Below are positions 1 to 11,310 of a stretch of 64,000 nt of DNA, in pieces. The translations under genes and the position numbers were made by a program. How positions within the stretch are numbered: position 1 is the first letter of the stretch; each line of letters starts with the position of its first letter. The notes below the pieces were generated by a model, which was not told the DNA's origin, ran no database searches, and saw only the letters and a program-made list of their open reading frames with translations. The stretch spans positions 323,216 through 387,215 of the forward strand of contig VXAZ01007590.1 in NCBI GenBank assembly GCA_013399875.1, given 5' to 3'. This DNA is from Gymnorhina tibicen. Lineage: Eukaryota > Chordata > Aves > Passeriformes > Artamidae.

Positions 1-1537
1 TATACAATATGCTCTACCTACATAGAGTTTATTAATAGTAGTAGTTTTAGAGATAGAAGTTGTATTCTGGTCTGAAGTTGTGTACTGGTTAGAAGTCTTA
101 ATTTGCATTTAAGAACAAGTGAAAATTTTCTAGACTGCAAGTAAAAAGTGTGTGTGTATAAATGTAAGTCAAAGCCTAAACAGTAATCTGGTTATATTAA
201 AGCTCTTGGCAACTTCAACAATGGCCAGAATTTTTATATGAAACCATTAATTTTTAAATTGGATGTTAAAAACCAAAAATTAATGCATTTGCCATTAACT
301 GTTTAGGTTTTCTTAATTCAAAATTTGTGACAAGGAGCAGTAAGATAAAAGTGCTTTTATTTTTTCTCATATATCAAATCAATGTCAGTATTCTTGCCCA
401 AATAGTTTACAAATATCCAGCTATGAATTGCTAATAGTAATATTTATGTTTTGAAAAAGCTATAACTACTATTCAAGCAATCACTTAATATATACTGATC
501 TTGTATTCTAATTCAACCCTGTCTCCATGAAAAAGTAACCTGAGAATTACTTCGTATTTATAATAATACAATATAATATAGTGTAGTATAATAAATATAA
601 CATAACATGACATAATATAAACATATGGAGTAAATTTTTGGCAGTCATAAAATTAAATTCATAATTAAAACTCCTAATCAAAAATTAGTCTCAACATTTC
701 TCCTTTCTCTTGCCTAGAGATGTGATCATTGGGAAAATGTGGTGTGCATTTTTTAATAACGATACATCTGGGAAATCAAAATTTCCATTCTGTAAGAAAA
801 TTATTTGATATTAATTTAATTCTACTTGGATAAATTGTAACTCAGAATCTTTCTTCAGAAGTCGATAAATTATTTAAAACCTAAATTCCCATTGTTTGAA
901 CATCTTTTTAAGGATAAAAAATCAACATTCTTACTGAGTACTTTTCTCTCTGATAAGAAGAAAAAATATAAAAAAGAGAAAATATACATGGACACCACCT
1001 ATTCTTCAGAGTATGGCCCTTAAGAGAAATGCACCTTGAGAACTCTTTATGTGTGTGTATACAGGATCCTTTTATATTCTTTTGAAATTGTTGAAGTTTG
1101 TCCTCTGAAGTCTTACTTTGATTAGCAGTCTTTTGGTTTATGGTTCCCTCTGCAATAAAAACTCATGGGAAATTTTAAAAAACAGGGTTAAGTTCAGAAG
1201 GTAAAAAATCCTTTCTACATTTGTCTTATAACCAGGAGCTCAGCTTTATTCCTTGTGACAACTCTTCAGAGTGCACCAGAAGACACCTGTTTTTAGCAAC
1301 CTCCTTGCATGGGTTTGTCGGTCTCTTATATTCAGTGTTTTAGAAGAAAGAGGGTTTAATTCACTATAAAGCTTTTTATAGTATGGGATAATTCAATTTG
1401 TATTTAAAATACAGTGAATTCAAACACATTAGAACCTTGTAACTCCCAAAGTGACAGTAAGTGTGTTCTGTGGTGTTCCAACACCACTAAATAATATTAG
1501 AGTGCAACCACAGAAATAGTTGTTTGCTATCCAGGTG
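1..1537. other. AT-rich unannotated DNA
   Basis: I see no gene or recognisable repeat here. Stop codons are frequent in all frames. An A/T-only stretch around 541-625 (short ATAAT and ATAACAT units) is low complexity. The sequence becomes more GC-rich near 1530, where the CR1 copy begins. Confidence 0.6.
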
Positions 1538-2420
1538 AGCTTCTTACCAAGCTGAGTGGTGGTGTTGACACACCTGAGGGACAGGATGCCATCCAGTGGG
1601 ACCTGGGCAAGCTCAAGAAATGGGCCAGTGGAAATCTCATGAAGTTTAATATGACCAAGTTCACAGTGTTGCACCTGGCTCAGGGCAACCCCCATTACCA
1701 GCACAGGCTGAGGGATGGACAGATCGAGAGCAGCCCTGCCTGAAGGACTTGGGGGTGCTGGTCAGTGAGGGGCTGGACATGAGCTGGTAATGTGCACTTG
1801 GAGCCCAGAGAGCCAAAGGTGTCCTGGGCTGCATCCAAAGCAGCGTGGGCAGCAGGGTGAGGGAGGGGATTCTGCCCCTCTGCTCTGCTCAGGTGAGACC
1901 CCACCTGCAGTGCTACATCCAGCTCTGGGGTTCCCAGCACAGGAAAGACATGGACCTGTTGGAGCAAGTCCAGAGATAGCCACCAAGATGATCTCTTGGT
2001 CGAGAGGCTGAGAGAATTGGTTTTGTTCAGCCTGGAAAAAGAAGGACTTTGGGGTGACCTCATCACAGGCTTCCAGTACCTGAAGGGAACAAGAAAGAAA
2101 TGCAAGAAAGAAAGAGAGGGACTTTTTAGAAGAGCATATAGTGAGAGAACAAGAGCGAATGGATTTGAACTAAAAGATGGTAGATTTAGATTAGATACTG
2201 GGAGGAGGTTCTTCACTGTGAGGGTGCTGAGGCACTGAAACAGGCTACGCAGAGAAATTGTGGCTGCCCCATCCCTGGAGGTACTAGGAGCCAGGCTGGA
2301 AGGACATCTGAGCAACCTGGTCTAGTGAAAGGTGTCACTGCCCATGGTAGGGGAGTTGGAACTAAATGATCTTTAAGGTCTCTTCCAACCAGAACCATTC
2401 TTTGATTCTCTGATTATATG
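1538..2420 (+). mobile_element. CR1 LINE, 5'-truncated copy (ORF2 end and 3' UTR)
   Basis: This is the last part of a chicken-repeat-1 (CR1) non-LTR retrotransposon in sense orientation. It opens in the reverse-transcriptase region just after the FADD box (an ACCAAGCTG stretch), then follows the CR1 order: a CTGGACATGAGC block, a CTGCATCCAAAG block, GATTCTGCCCCTCTGCTCTGCTC at 1868-1890, the GTGAGACCCCACCTG block, TGGACCTGTTGGAGC, and finally the 3' UTR ending in CTTCCAACC and the ATTCT-type octamer tail. Frameshifts and stops remove coding potential. 5' truncation is typical of CR1 insertion. Identification rests on recognising the bird CR1 consensus by eye; the subfamily is not assigned. Confidence 0.93.
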
Positions 2421-5009
2421 ATCAATACATTGGTGTAATGTTTTCAGGCATACTATCCACAAATTATCTGTAAAATATAATTTGGCTACTATTTCTGATA
2501 ATTATACTACAACTACCACCAGTTGTATGAGGAAAAAATTACCTAAGTTCTTCATTCTACTATTTCTCCTCAGTTCTGTATTACTGATTCTACGTATTTT
2601 CTTCCTCTGTTACATCAGTTTATTTGATAGCGCAGTTTACCTGGAAGTACAGGTGATCTAAGGCAATTCAGATAGATGTGACTGAATGTTCAGCTCACTG
2701 CATACAAACAGGGTCAATTTGGCTGCTTTTCTTTCTACAGTTCCTCTTTTACGTCAGCATACAAATTCGTTTTACCTGCAGGCAATTATTTGGCATTGTT
2801 TTATAGCATATGTTTATCTATAAACATGGGCAGTGTATACCAAATTGTACAGCAAAACAACCTGCCAAGTTCAATCAATTTGCACTGGATAATGTTTCCC
2901 TGTTTCTGTTATGGTTTGTCTACAGGCTGTGTGTTGATAGATGTTGTGGGGCACAGGAACCATGCTGGTAGGGTGGCTCCTGTGGAGTATTCCCATCCCA
3001 TTCTCCAGCATTATGTTTTGTACACATAAACTGCCTGGGCAGTAAGAATGACTGTCAGTGAATATTTCTTCTTAGGTATTTTTTCCTTCTATTTATTTTT
3101 TGCTTATTGTCACTTTTTTTACTGAGCACTTTTCTAACATGCTTTTCTACTAGCATGGCTTTTCCCTCAATATAACAGTGCCTTTGACCTCTGCGTTAGT
3201 GTCATGGGGATTAAATAAAATCACTGAAATGTTTAACTTTGTAAATTCTTGCTTAAGTGCTCTGGAGTGGGAACATTTCATTAACTAAACCCCTGAGCGT
3301 ATTATTATATTTACTTCCTTCACACACTGCTACTCACCACTGATGAAAGAGTAATTTTGTATACATTTAATATAAAATAAAAGACCATTGCCATGAAGAA
3401 TTCATCATTGAAATGCAACAGACAATGAAAAAATGCAAGAGATTTTTGTGGTTTTGGTCAATGGCTTCACTGCAGTTAAAGTTCTGCAGTGGGAAGATAA
3501 ACTTATCTACAAGATACCGTGTGATAACACACATCTGTTATAAATTTCTGACAGTTCTATCTTACTTCCACTCTTAGAAGTGTGAATATTAATGACAGCA
3601 GAAGGACAGAGGAAAGCTCAAAATACTAAGCAAAACAGAACCAGTATTTCAAATCACAAAATTATTCTTTTAAGGTGTCCTTAAAGAGAGCCAAGACAAA
3701 GGCAATATGCAGACTAATCTCATAAAATTATCTGTAACAGGAAATTTTCTGTCTCTGTATTCTAATCAAAGAAGAACCAGAACCACCAAAAATAAAGTAG
3801 GTTTAATTTTCTTAAGGAAAATTTCTGACTATTTATGCTCATGAGGAAGTGTCTTAAATGAAAGTTACACTGAAAATTGGAACAGAATTAGACTTGATTT
3901 TTATAGACTTTAGCCCATATATTTCATTAAAATCTGTATGTTTATTACTAACTTAACTTACCTATCCACTTCCACTTTTCCTTAGCTTCATATTTTGTAA
4001 AGAAATTGGCTTTCCCTGCTGCTTATATTCTCCCTGGCTCTCAAATTGAAAAGGAAAGTGGAAATTGGAAGTATGGCTGCAGTGCAGTTACAACTCAGTA
4101 GAGAGGGATACCATTATAATATACAATATAAAAATGTCTAGTGTCATTTGAGAGATCTCTTTTTTTAAAATTTAATTAGTAGAATTTTTGCTAATGCTTA
4201 ATATCTTTTTTATGGCAGGGTTTTTTTCAGCTGCAAATGCAGCACTCTTAAGCTTGTTGTGCAGATAGGTGTAGTGTCTTTGATTTTACAGAAAAAGAAG
4301 TCCAGGAAGTCTCAACGTATGAATCCACACCAGCTTTTTTATTGAGTTGATCAACTAACTCTCTTCCTTAGCCAATGTATTTTGGGTTTTCAGCTCCACG
4401 CTTTAGAATTTCCATTTGAACACAATCAACCAATGACTAGTCAGTACAAGATTTTTCAGTGTGACTAGGTCTTCCATAAAATTTACAAACATCTCATCTA
4501 AAATATTAAGTACTTTCTAAAATAAGTTATAAAGTCTTTTAGCTTAGTTCTGTGACAGTTTTGACTACCTCATTAAATAATATCTGGAATGCAGTCAGTG
4601 CTATCATATGGTTTCTAATTGATAGTGAAGAATGCCAAGACTTTCGTTATAGCATAGTATCATCAGTATTTACCTCTCTAACAGTTTTGTTGTTGTTAAC
4701 AGATACAAACCTGACCATATCTAAACGATCCCTTTGACTTTGTGGTGAAATCTCCAGAACTGTAACAGTTTATATTATCTTATTTTCCTAAACTAGTTTT
4801 GATCCAAATTGGTTCTACTGTAGTCCTTTTCTCATATCAGAAATAGTGTCAATAATTCTAGTAAACATGGCTAACCCATTCCTCTTCTTCCTTTGCTATT
4901 TTTTTCACAGTTTTGCTACACTACCATGATTCTGTTACCTCTGAAAATTCTACATTTTCTTGCCTTTGCTACTTGCTTTCAGTGTGCAACTTCATAGTTA
5001 TTCCTAAAT
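2421..5009. other. Unannotated DNA
   Basis: No repeat or exon is recognisable. The open frames at 2790-3029 (79 codons) and 4552-4737 (61 codons) are short, do not resemble any family I know and lack convincing splice sites. Confidence 0.55.
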
Positions 5010-5082
5010 GAACTCTTAGCTCAAGTGGTAGAGCAGTCACTCAGCATGTGAGAGGCAGTGGGATTGATACCTGCATTCTCCA
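5010..5082 (+). pseudogene. tRNA-Ala(AGC)-like pseudogene
   Basis: A 73-nt segment aligns without gaps to the vertebrate tRNA-Ala(AGC) gene as I remember it. The A box (TAGCTCAAGTGG, 5017-5028), an anticodon loop TCAGCAT with AGC anticodon (5041-5047), a mostly paired anticodon stem, a degraded B box (GGATTGATAC, 5061-5070) and the 3' end ATTCTCC plus a discriminator base are all present. The 5' half of the acceptor stem (GAACTCT) no longer pairs with the 3' half, and many differences are transitions of the kind expected from CpG decay. It is therefore a pseudogene or SINE head, not a working tRNA. It ends 10 bp before the tRNA-Ile-type SINE. Confidence 0.75.
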
Positions 5083-5092
5083 ATGTTATATG

Positions 5093-5242
5093 TGACCCTG
5101 AGATTAGCCCAGTTGGTTACAGTGCGGTGCTAAAAATGCCAAGGTCATGGGTTTGGTCCCTGTATGGGCCATTCACATAAGAGTTGGACTTGATGATCAT
5201 TGTGATTCCCTTCCAGTGTAGGCTATTTTGTGATTTTTTTCA
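5093..5242 (+). mobile_element. tRNA-Ile-headed SINE with CR1-type tail (TguSINE1-like)
   Basis: The head matches tRNA-Ile: an A box near TAGCCCAGTTGG (5105-5116), a GGTGCTAAAAATGCC anticodon arm, and a B box GGTTTGGTCCC (5150-5160) followed by TGTATGGGCCA. The body continues into GAGTTGGACTTGATGATC and CCCTTCCAGT, which is the shared 3' end of CR1 elements, and ends TTTTGTGATTTTTTT. SINEs of this build depend on CR1 reverse transcriptase. I know this architecture from passerine birds (TguSINE1), and it is the main clue to the host. A second copy lies at 17714-17858. Confidence 0.9.
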
Positions 5243-8200
5243 TTAAACTAGAAAAAATTTTGTTAATAAAATTAATCATATCTCTAACTTAATTCACAAA
5301 TCGATGTTGGGGGTTTTTTTTATTGCTGTCATCACTGTCCAGCTGCTCTGACTCTTTTCTCTCTCTTTTTTTTTTTTTTAAATAAGTTAAAGCATTTGTT
5401 CCTCTCACCAAACATTTTACACTGAGACACAAAGATTTTGTGCTGTACATATCAGAGATTTTCTGTAAGGTACAAAAATAAAGGAAAATACAAACCCAAA
5501 GTATTAGAAATTACATCATTCAAAACATGCGGGAGGACAAAAACAGATTCTCTTATTACGGAGGAGTTAAATGTCTTGTTCTCAAAATGAAGAAAAGTCT
5601 AGAAAAGACTGCTCTGCTTACATCTTTCTGGTCTCTAGACATCTGCTTTCAAGTACCTTTTACTTAATTATGTGCTTGAGTAAGTCACAGAACACTTAAA
5701 ATAAAACTAAATGTGCCATTATTATTAAAATAAAGTAATCTGCAGGAAGAAAATACTGGAAGTCAGGCTTCTTTAACCTTTTTATTCTAAACATTAAACT
5801 AGGTTAAATTATTCTAAAATTGCTATCCAAAATGGCTGAATATATGTAAGTTGAACAGGTCTGTGCTCTGAATATGAAACAGAAGCCATTTGAGAACATT
5901 ACACTATCATTTGCTTTCCTTTGACATTTCAAAAAGAATTTATTGCACAGGAATCTTCTCTTTTCAAGGAATTTTTTTTTTTGCATTTTCTTGATGCTTT
6001 TTAATTTGCTTTCATTTCACATATTCTTTTTATTCCACTCGGATTGCTACAGAAACATTTCTCTGTTAAAGGTATGAAATACTTTTATTCATATTAACAG
6101 CAAATTTTGTCTTCAATTTTTGTGCCCAGTGTTCTTCTGGATATAAGATATGACAGAAGAAATGAGAAATTATGTCAGTTCTGCTGCTACTACTGTTTGG
6201 TCTGAGAAGCCTAGAGGAAGCCTATCAAAACAAGGTGAGAGTCTGGAATGCATATTTTGGGATGAAAAAACAAATTAGGAGGCTAGAGGGATGACATAGG
6301 ATTGGCATAAAAAAGAGACAAGCACTGAAATTCAGCCGTTCACACCAGGACTGCAAAGAAAATGTGACATTTACTGTGAAGCAAATGTTTGGAGGGGTTA
6401 AAGACCTTATGCTAGGTTAAAGCCCAAAACTGTAGCTGAATTAGGCTAGCGATAATGCGGTTGTGACTATGGAGGGAACAGCAAATGAAGTATTGTGTTG
6501 GAGACTGATCTGTACATATTCCTAAAGATTCTGGAATATACTAGGGAGTCTGGCTGGCTGACTTTTTCCCACTTTTCTGAATATCCATGAAACTAATTGA
6601 TAAACCTGTTTCAAGTATGACATAACCAGAATAAATCTGTTTAATATCATGCTAATTAAATGAAAAAGCCAGCAGCTTCTCACTCCTGGATTCCAAAGTC
6701 AGAGATAGAGAGGTTTGAAGTACAGAATTAAAAGACAGCAGAAATTGCTCTGAATCTAGGCTAGAAAAATAAGTAGTTTTTGGCCTTGATCCTGAGGTAC
6801 TCTGCATAAAATTTGTGCTTTAAGGAACAATGTCAAGTGCTTTATTCTCAACACAAAGATGAAATACTTTTAAAATAATACCTATATGGTGGGTAGTGTT
6901 CTGCTTTCCACCCCGATTTAAGGCACATACCAGTGGCGCATTATTTCCATGAAACTATAGAACAGAAGAAATTTCATCATTTCCTTATACTACATATTTT
7001 CCTTCATCTTTTCCTGCACCAAATAATATCTGACAGGTATCTTTACTGAATGAATAGAATAATTAATATTTTCAGAGTATGGGGTGTATTCATCAGCTCT
7101 TTTATAAGACCAAAGAAAGACTAAAATTTTTTCAAGCTAATATATTATTTTAGCTTACTATTGAAGGCATAAACATTTTAGTTCCGTGTAAATCTATGTA
7201 AAATTAACATTTCAATTTAGTAATCTTGAAAAAACAGATTTTGTTTTAAAGTAGTGGAGTATAGAGAGCCACTGAATTCTTCCACACTTAGTCCATGAAA
7301 GATTTTCAGGCAGCTCACTAAGAGCTTGACACAATGTCCTTTCCAAAGGAGATGTGAAAAGGAATTTAGTGAAGAGTGAAGAATCAGCTTTATATCAGAA
7401 GAGACTTATTAAATTAAAGGGGACCAGGATTCCATGAAGCGCATCTGTGTCATGTGCAAGAGATTGCCACCTTTCACATAACAAAAAGAACCAACTACGG
7501 CAGACAAAAAAAACAGTGAAACAGGGACTCCAGGCTGCTGGCTGCTCCTCAACGATTGAATAGGAAGGACAAGAGGACTGGACCCTTAATAACACAATCA
7601 GAGGGCCTGTAACATGAAACCTGTGGCATCTTTCCTGCACAAATCACAAAGAAAAGTTGGAGCAGAGAATAACAGCCACTAGTTGTAACATACTGTGAAG
7701 TGGTTCCAATGTCTATCCTCTATTCTTTAGATGACTTAATCCAGAAAGCCTTGTTACTGTCAGAGAAAACTCTTAACTCTAATCAAGGGTAATAGAAAAG
7801 GATGAATGCTCACAGATCTCATAGGTCTCACAAGGTCTTGTTATTTCTTCAGTACACATCAGATGCAAAATCTGCTTTTTAACACAGAACAGATGGAAAA
7901 GTATATTACTGTTTTCCTTGATACCATGAAAAGAAAACACAAGTACACTAACCTTCCTGCATAATAAATTTAGCATTTGATTCCAGCATGATCTCAGAAG
8001 TTAATTTTAGGATAATAACGTTATTCTGTAACAGATCTCTTGGGCTTCTGAGTGTTCTTGAATTAGAAATGCTACTTGGCTAATAAATTATTCTCAAGGA
8101 ATTATTCTGCAATTTTTTTTTTACAAATGAGCAAGCCATGCCATTGGCCTTCCAGTATTAGCATGAATGGCAATCAGATCAGTTGATTGACTCCTGTGAA

Positions 8201-8304
8201 AAATAGTCTTATTTCACATTGACATACTCAATTAAACATCAGAGTAATTCAGACAGGTGTATGGACTCTGACTGCTCAACATGAATAAATCACTTGTGTC
8301 TGAG
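5243..8304. other. Unannotated DNA
   Basis: AT-rich sequence with a T-run near 5367-5380. I recognise no transposon, exon or RNA gene. The longest open frames (such as 7395-7640 minus, 81 codons) have no family resemblance and no supporting signals. Confidence 0.55.
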
Positions 8305-8720
8305 TGTCAGGGAGCAGCCAAACTGCCCTGCAAGGAGAACAAGTCCTTAGCTGAGGAGGACACCAGAGCAGACCCTGCTCTCACGAGCTGATGCACTCTC
8401 GTGGAGTCTGACAACTGTGGGCACCTCTAGGAGCTGGAAAAGGTGTACATCAACAGCACTAGGAAAGGCAAAGGAACAAACAAGGTCCAAAGGCCATTTT
8501 GTCCAAGGAGGATGGTACAACAGAAGTAAAAGGAGACAGAACTTCTGTCCAGATCAAGTCCAGGTCTATTCAGGAGAAAAGACTGCAGAACAGCACAACT
8601 ACCACATAAACCTAGCAGGGACTGAAACATCCTAGCTTAGCTTAAATGGAGCCCTGAGCCCATGAAAGGAATGGGAAAGCCCCCAGGTGAGGCTGGTCAG
8701 GGACATTAAGGACCCTGACA
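8305..8720. mobile_element. Possible LTR (TGTCAGGG...CCCTGACA)
   Basis: A 416-bp block, clearly more GC-rich than its surroundings, starts with TGTCAGGG and ends with the exact reverse complement CCCTGACA. This fits the TG...CA termini and short inverted repeats of a retroviral LTR. The flanking pentamers (CTGAG left, CACAG right) agree at three of five positions, so a decayed target duplication is possible but not shown. I see no clear TATA box or AATAAA, so orientation is unassigned. A short DNA transposon is the alternative, though the inverted repeats do not extend past 8 bp. No coding content. Confidence 0.4.
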
Positions 8721-10055
8721 CACAGATGCTTTGGTTCACAATCAAATCAAAACTGAGAGTTCCAGGGTAAATAATTACCCCTGTTGTTTCTTAGGAATGT
8801 CTCAATGCTTGAGCCCTTTTGAGAAGCTATGAAAAATATTCCACTTTCCAGTTCTTTCCGAATTGAGTGTATTTCTTGAAAGGTTGCACAGGAAATAAAG
8901 AACCAAAATTGAGTGAACAAGACCAAATTTGTGAAACGTGTCCAGTCAATTAATACCCAAGTCAAGATTATGATATTGCTTAACTACTGATGTTGTATCA
9001 TGATTAAAAATGTAGAGAGAAAATGTATGAAAAAGCAGTGAGATGTTAGAAGGAAACCGTATACCTATGTCTACAATCCAAAAGATCAACGTTCAGATAT
9101 TTTCAATCAACCATGAGATCTTTATATTCATGATTCAATTTGCCTAATGAAGTGTGTTATTGCTTTTTTGAGTGGGAGAAGAACAATTTCTATTTGTATA
9201 GCATCTTTATAGCAGCAATTTGGGTACAATACCCGTAATTGCCATGATAAAATGAACCAGAGCAGTCAAATCCTTCTACTTCAAGCTGGCAACACAGTTC
9301 ATTTCAGGGATTTGTTAGCTATATCTACAAGCAATTTTAGTAAAAACCTAAGTATCCTTACCCAAGGCAATATGTTGATCACATTACCTACTGAAACCTC
9401 TTTCTAGGGAATACTTTTTATGCTCCATGATAATTTTCTCTTAGTGCTTATTCAAACAGATTTCAGGCACTAATGGTGCCTTCTCAAAATTGTATGTAAA
9501 GAGTGAAAAGATGATGATGCAAGGTAGAGTTGTAGCTGACTCATGGTTTTGTGATCTCAGATGTAAGTAAGTTACTTGACAGACCTGGATAATCTGAGAA
9601 TTCTGCTGGATATATTGACAAGCAAGTATCAAAGCAAGGAAGTGAGAAGAATGGGGAGAGAACAGGTCCTGTCTTCAGTTCTTCCATCATGTTAAGGACA
9701 TCATTTTTATCGTAAAAATCCAATGCTTCTGGTAGAATGCATTTGAATTAATTTAAATAAGTTATTAAAGCACTCTGTGCAGTGGGAGAGGGAATTATCT
9801 GCCATTAGCTTGCCTGAAAACATAAACTGGAGTTGCTGGAAAGACTGTAATTGCAAGTCACCTCTCTAGACTTTCTGAAGAGACAAGACTTATGAAAGTT
9901 CTGGAGCTAGCTCGAGTATAAGACAGAGAAAACACTGCAGAACTTTGGGACCGTGTTCAAAGTTTTATTCAAGGGTAGTATATTTACTGTGAAACCAATG
10001 TTTACATTCCTAGTGGAAGTGAGTAGACTAGAATTTGGATATTTCCTCAACTATA

Positions 10056-10088
10056 GTTAATCACACCAGAACCCATGGTGTGATTAAC
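10056..10088. repeat. Perfect inverted repeat, 13-bp arms
   Basis: GTTAATCACACCA (10056-10068) is followed by a 7-nt spacer and its exact reverse complement (10076-10088). The transcript of either strand could form a 13-bp stem with a 7-nt loop. It is too short for a typical microRNA precursor, and no surrounding element explains it. Confidence 0.85.
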
Positions 10089-11286
10089 ACTCTCTGAAAT
10101 GACTTATTTCTGGATTTGGTATGCTCCATGCATGCATTTCGATAAACAAAGGCTTGGAAACATTGGTAAGAGAAGAACCAGGGATGATAATTAGTGTAAG
10201 AATGTAGTCTGTGGGCCGCTACACTGCTGAGTTACACCACAGCATCAAGGAAGATTTAAGAGACAGGGTGCAGATCATAAACACTTTTTGTTGGAAAAAA
10301 TTGGCGTCATGCAGATTTAGCACTGCATTGAATTGACACAAATGGAATGGTAGCTTTGAAAAATGTTATTGGTATAAAATTGTGAAGCTAGGTGCTTGGG
10401 ACAGATTGTCTAGATTCCTACATAGACCTGGCATGGCTATGAGTGCAAAATTTACTGGGGAAAAGCCCAAAGAGGTTTTTTGAAGATTCAAGACTGCTCT
10501 GAACAACTTACATAATCTTTGAGGAAATCCCATTGTGTCAGCTCCTATGATGAGAACTTGCTTTTACACCTTAGTCTGGAGAAGGTTTGTTGGTAGAATG
10601 AATGACTGTATTTATTTTGTCCAGGCACCTGTGAGATGGTCTTCATACCAGGCTGGCAAGAAAAAGGCATGATGAATTAATAATGTATTTTTCACTTAAG
10701 AAAAATTTCTTTGTAATCTCAACTAATCTTATTTGGCTTATGTTTATATTTATCCTTTCCAACACATTCAATTGTTGCTTAAAGGATTCCTAGTTCTGAA
10801 TATTTTTATATATATAAACATTCATTCCTGTGTAGAATCTGGATAAATTCTGTACTTCAACTGTACACTGTACAAATTGGTTGCACAAACTAATTATTCA
10901 TAATGTGAAACAATATTTTCTTTGCTATTCCAAAATATGGAATGACATTTTTTCTTGTGCAGTGAAAGGAAATAAGTGAATGTTTCATCCCTATACAAAA
11001 ATAATGCAAAGTTAGGCACCTTAAAAAGAAACGCTAAAAATAATGATATTTGCAAATTCTAAATCTCTGAAAAAACTATCAAATGTCACCAACAACTCAG
11101 CTGAGATTCATTGTTCGTTTTAGTTGATGCACTCATAACTGAATTTTTAAAAATTAGGTTTAGAGAAATTATCAACATTTTTATTTGGCTTTAATTAATT
11201 GAACTAAATAGAGGAAAGCATTTTCAATATGGTTTTAAGAATAAAATAACCAATTAAAATGTCGAATTATTATTAATAATGCTAAT

Positions 11287-11310
11287 ATCATCATCATCAT
11301 CATCGTCATT
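11287..11310. repeat. (ATC)n microsatellite
   Basis: Six perfect ATC units followed by two imperfect ones. The serine run in the overlapping open frame is a by-product of this repeat. Confidence 0.9.

Noticed and set aside
5010..5082. Functional tRNA-Ala gene
   Set aside because: The acceptor stem does not pair and the B box is degraded; called as a pseudogene or SINE head instead.
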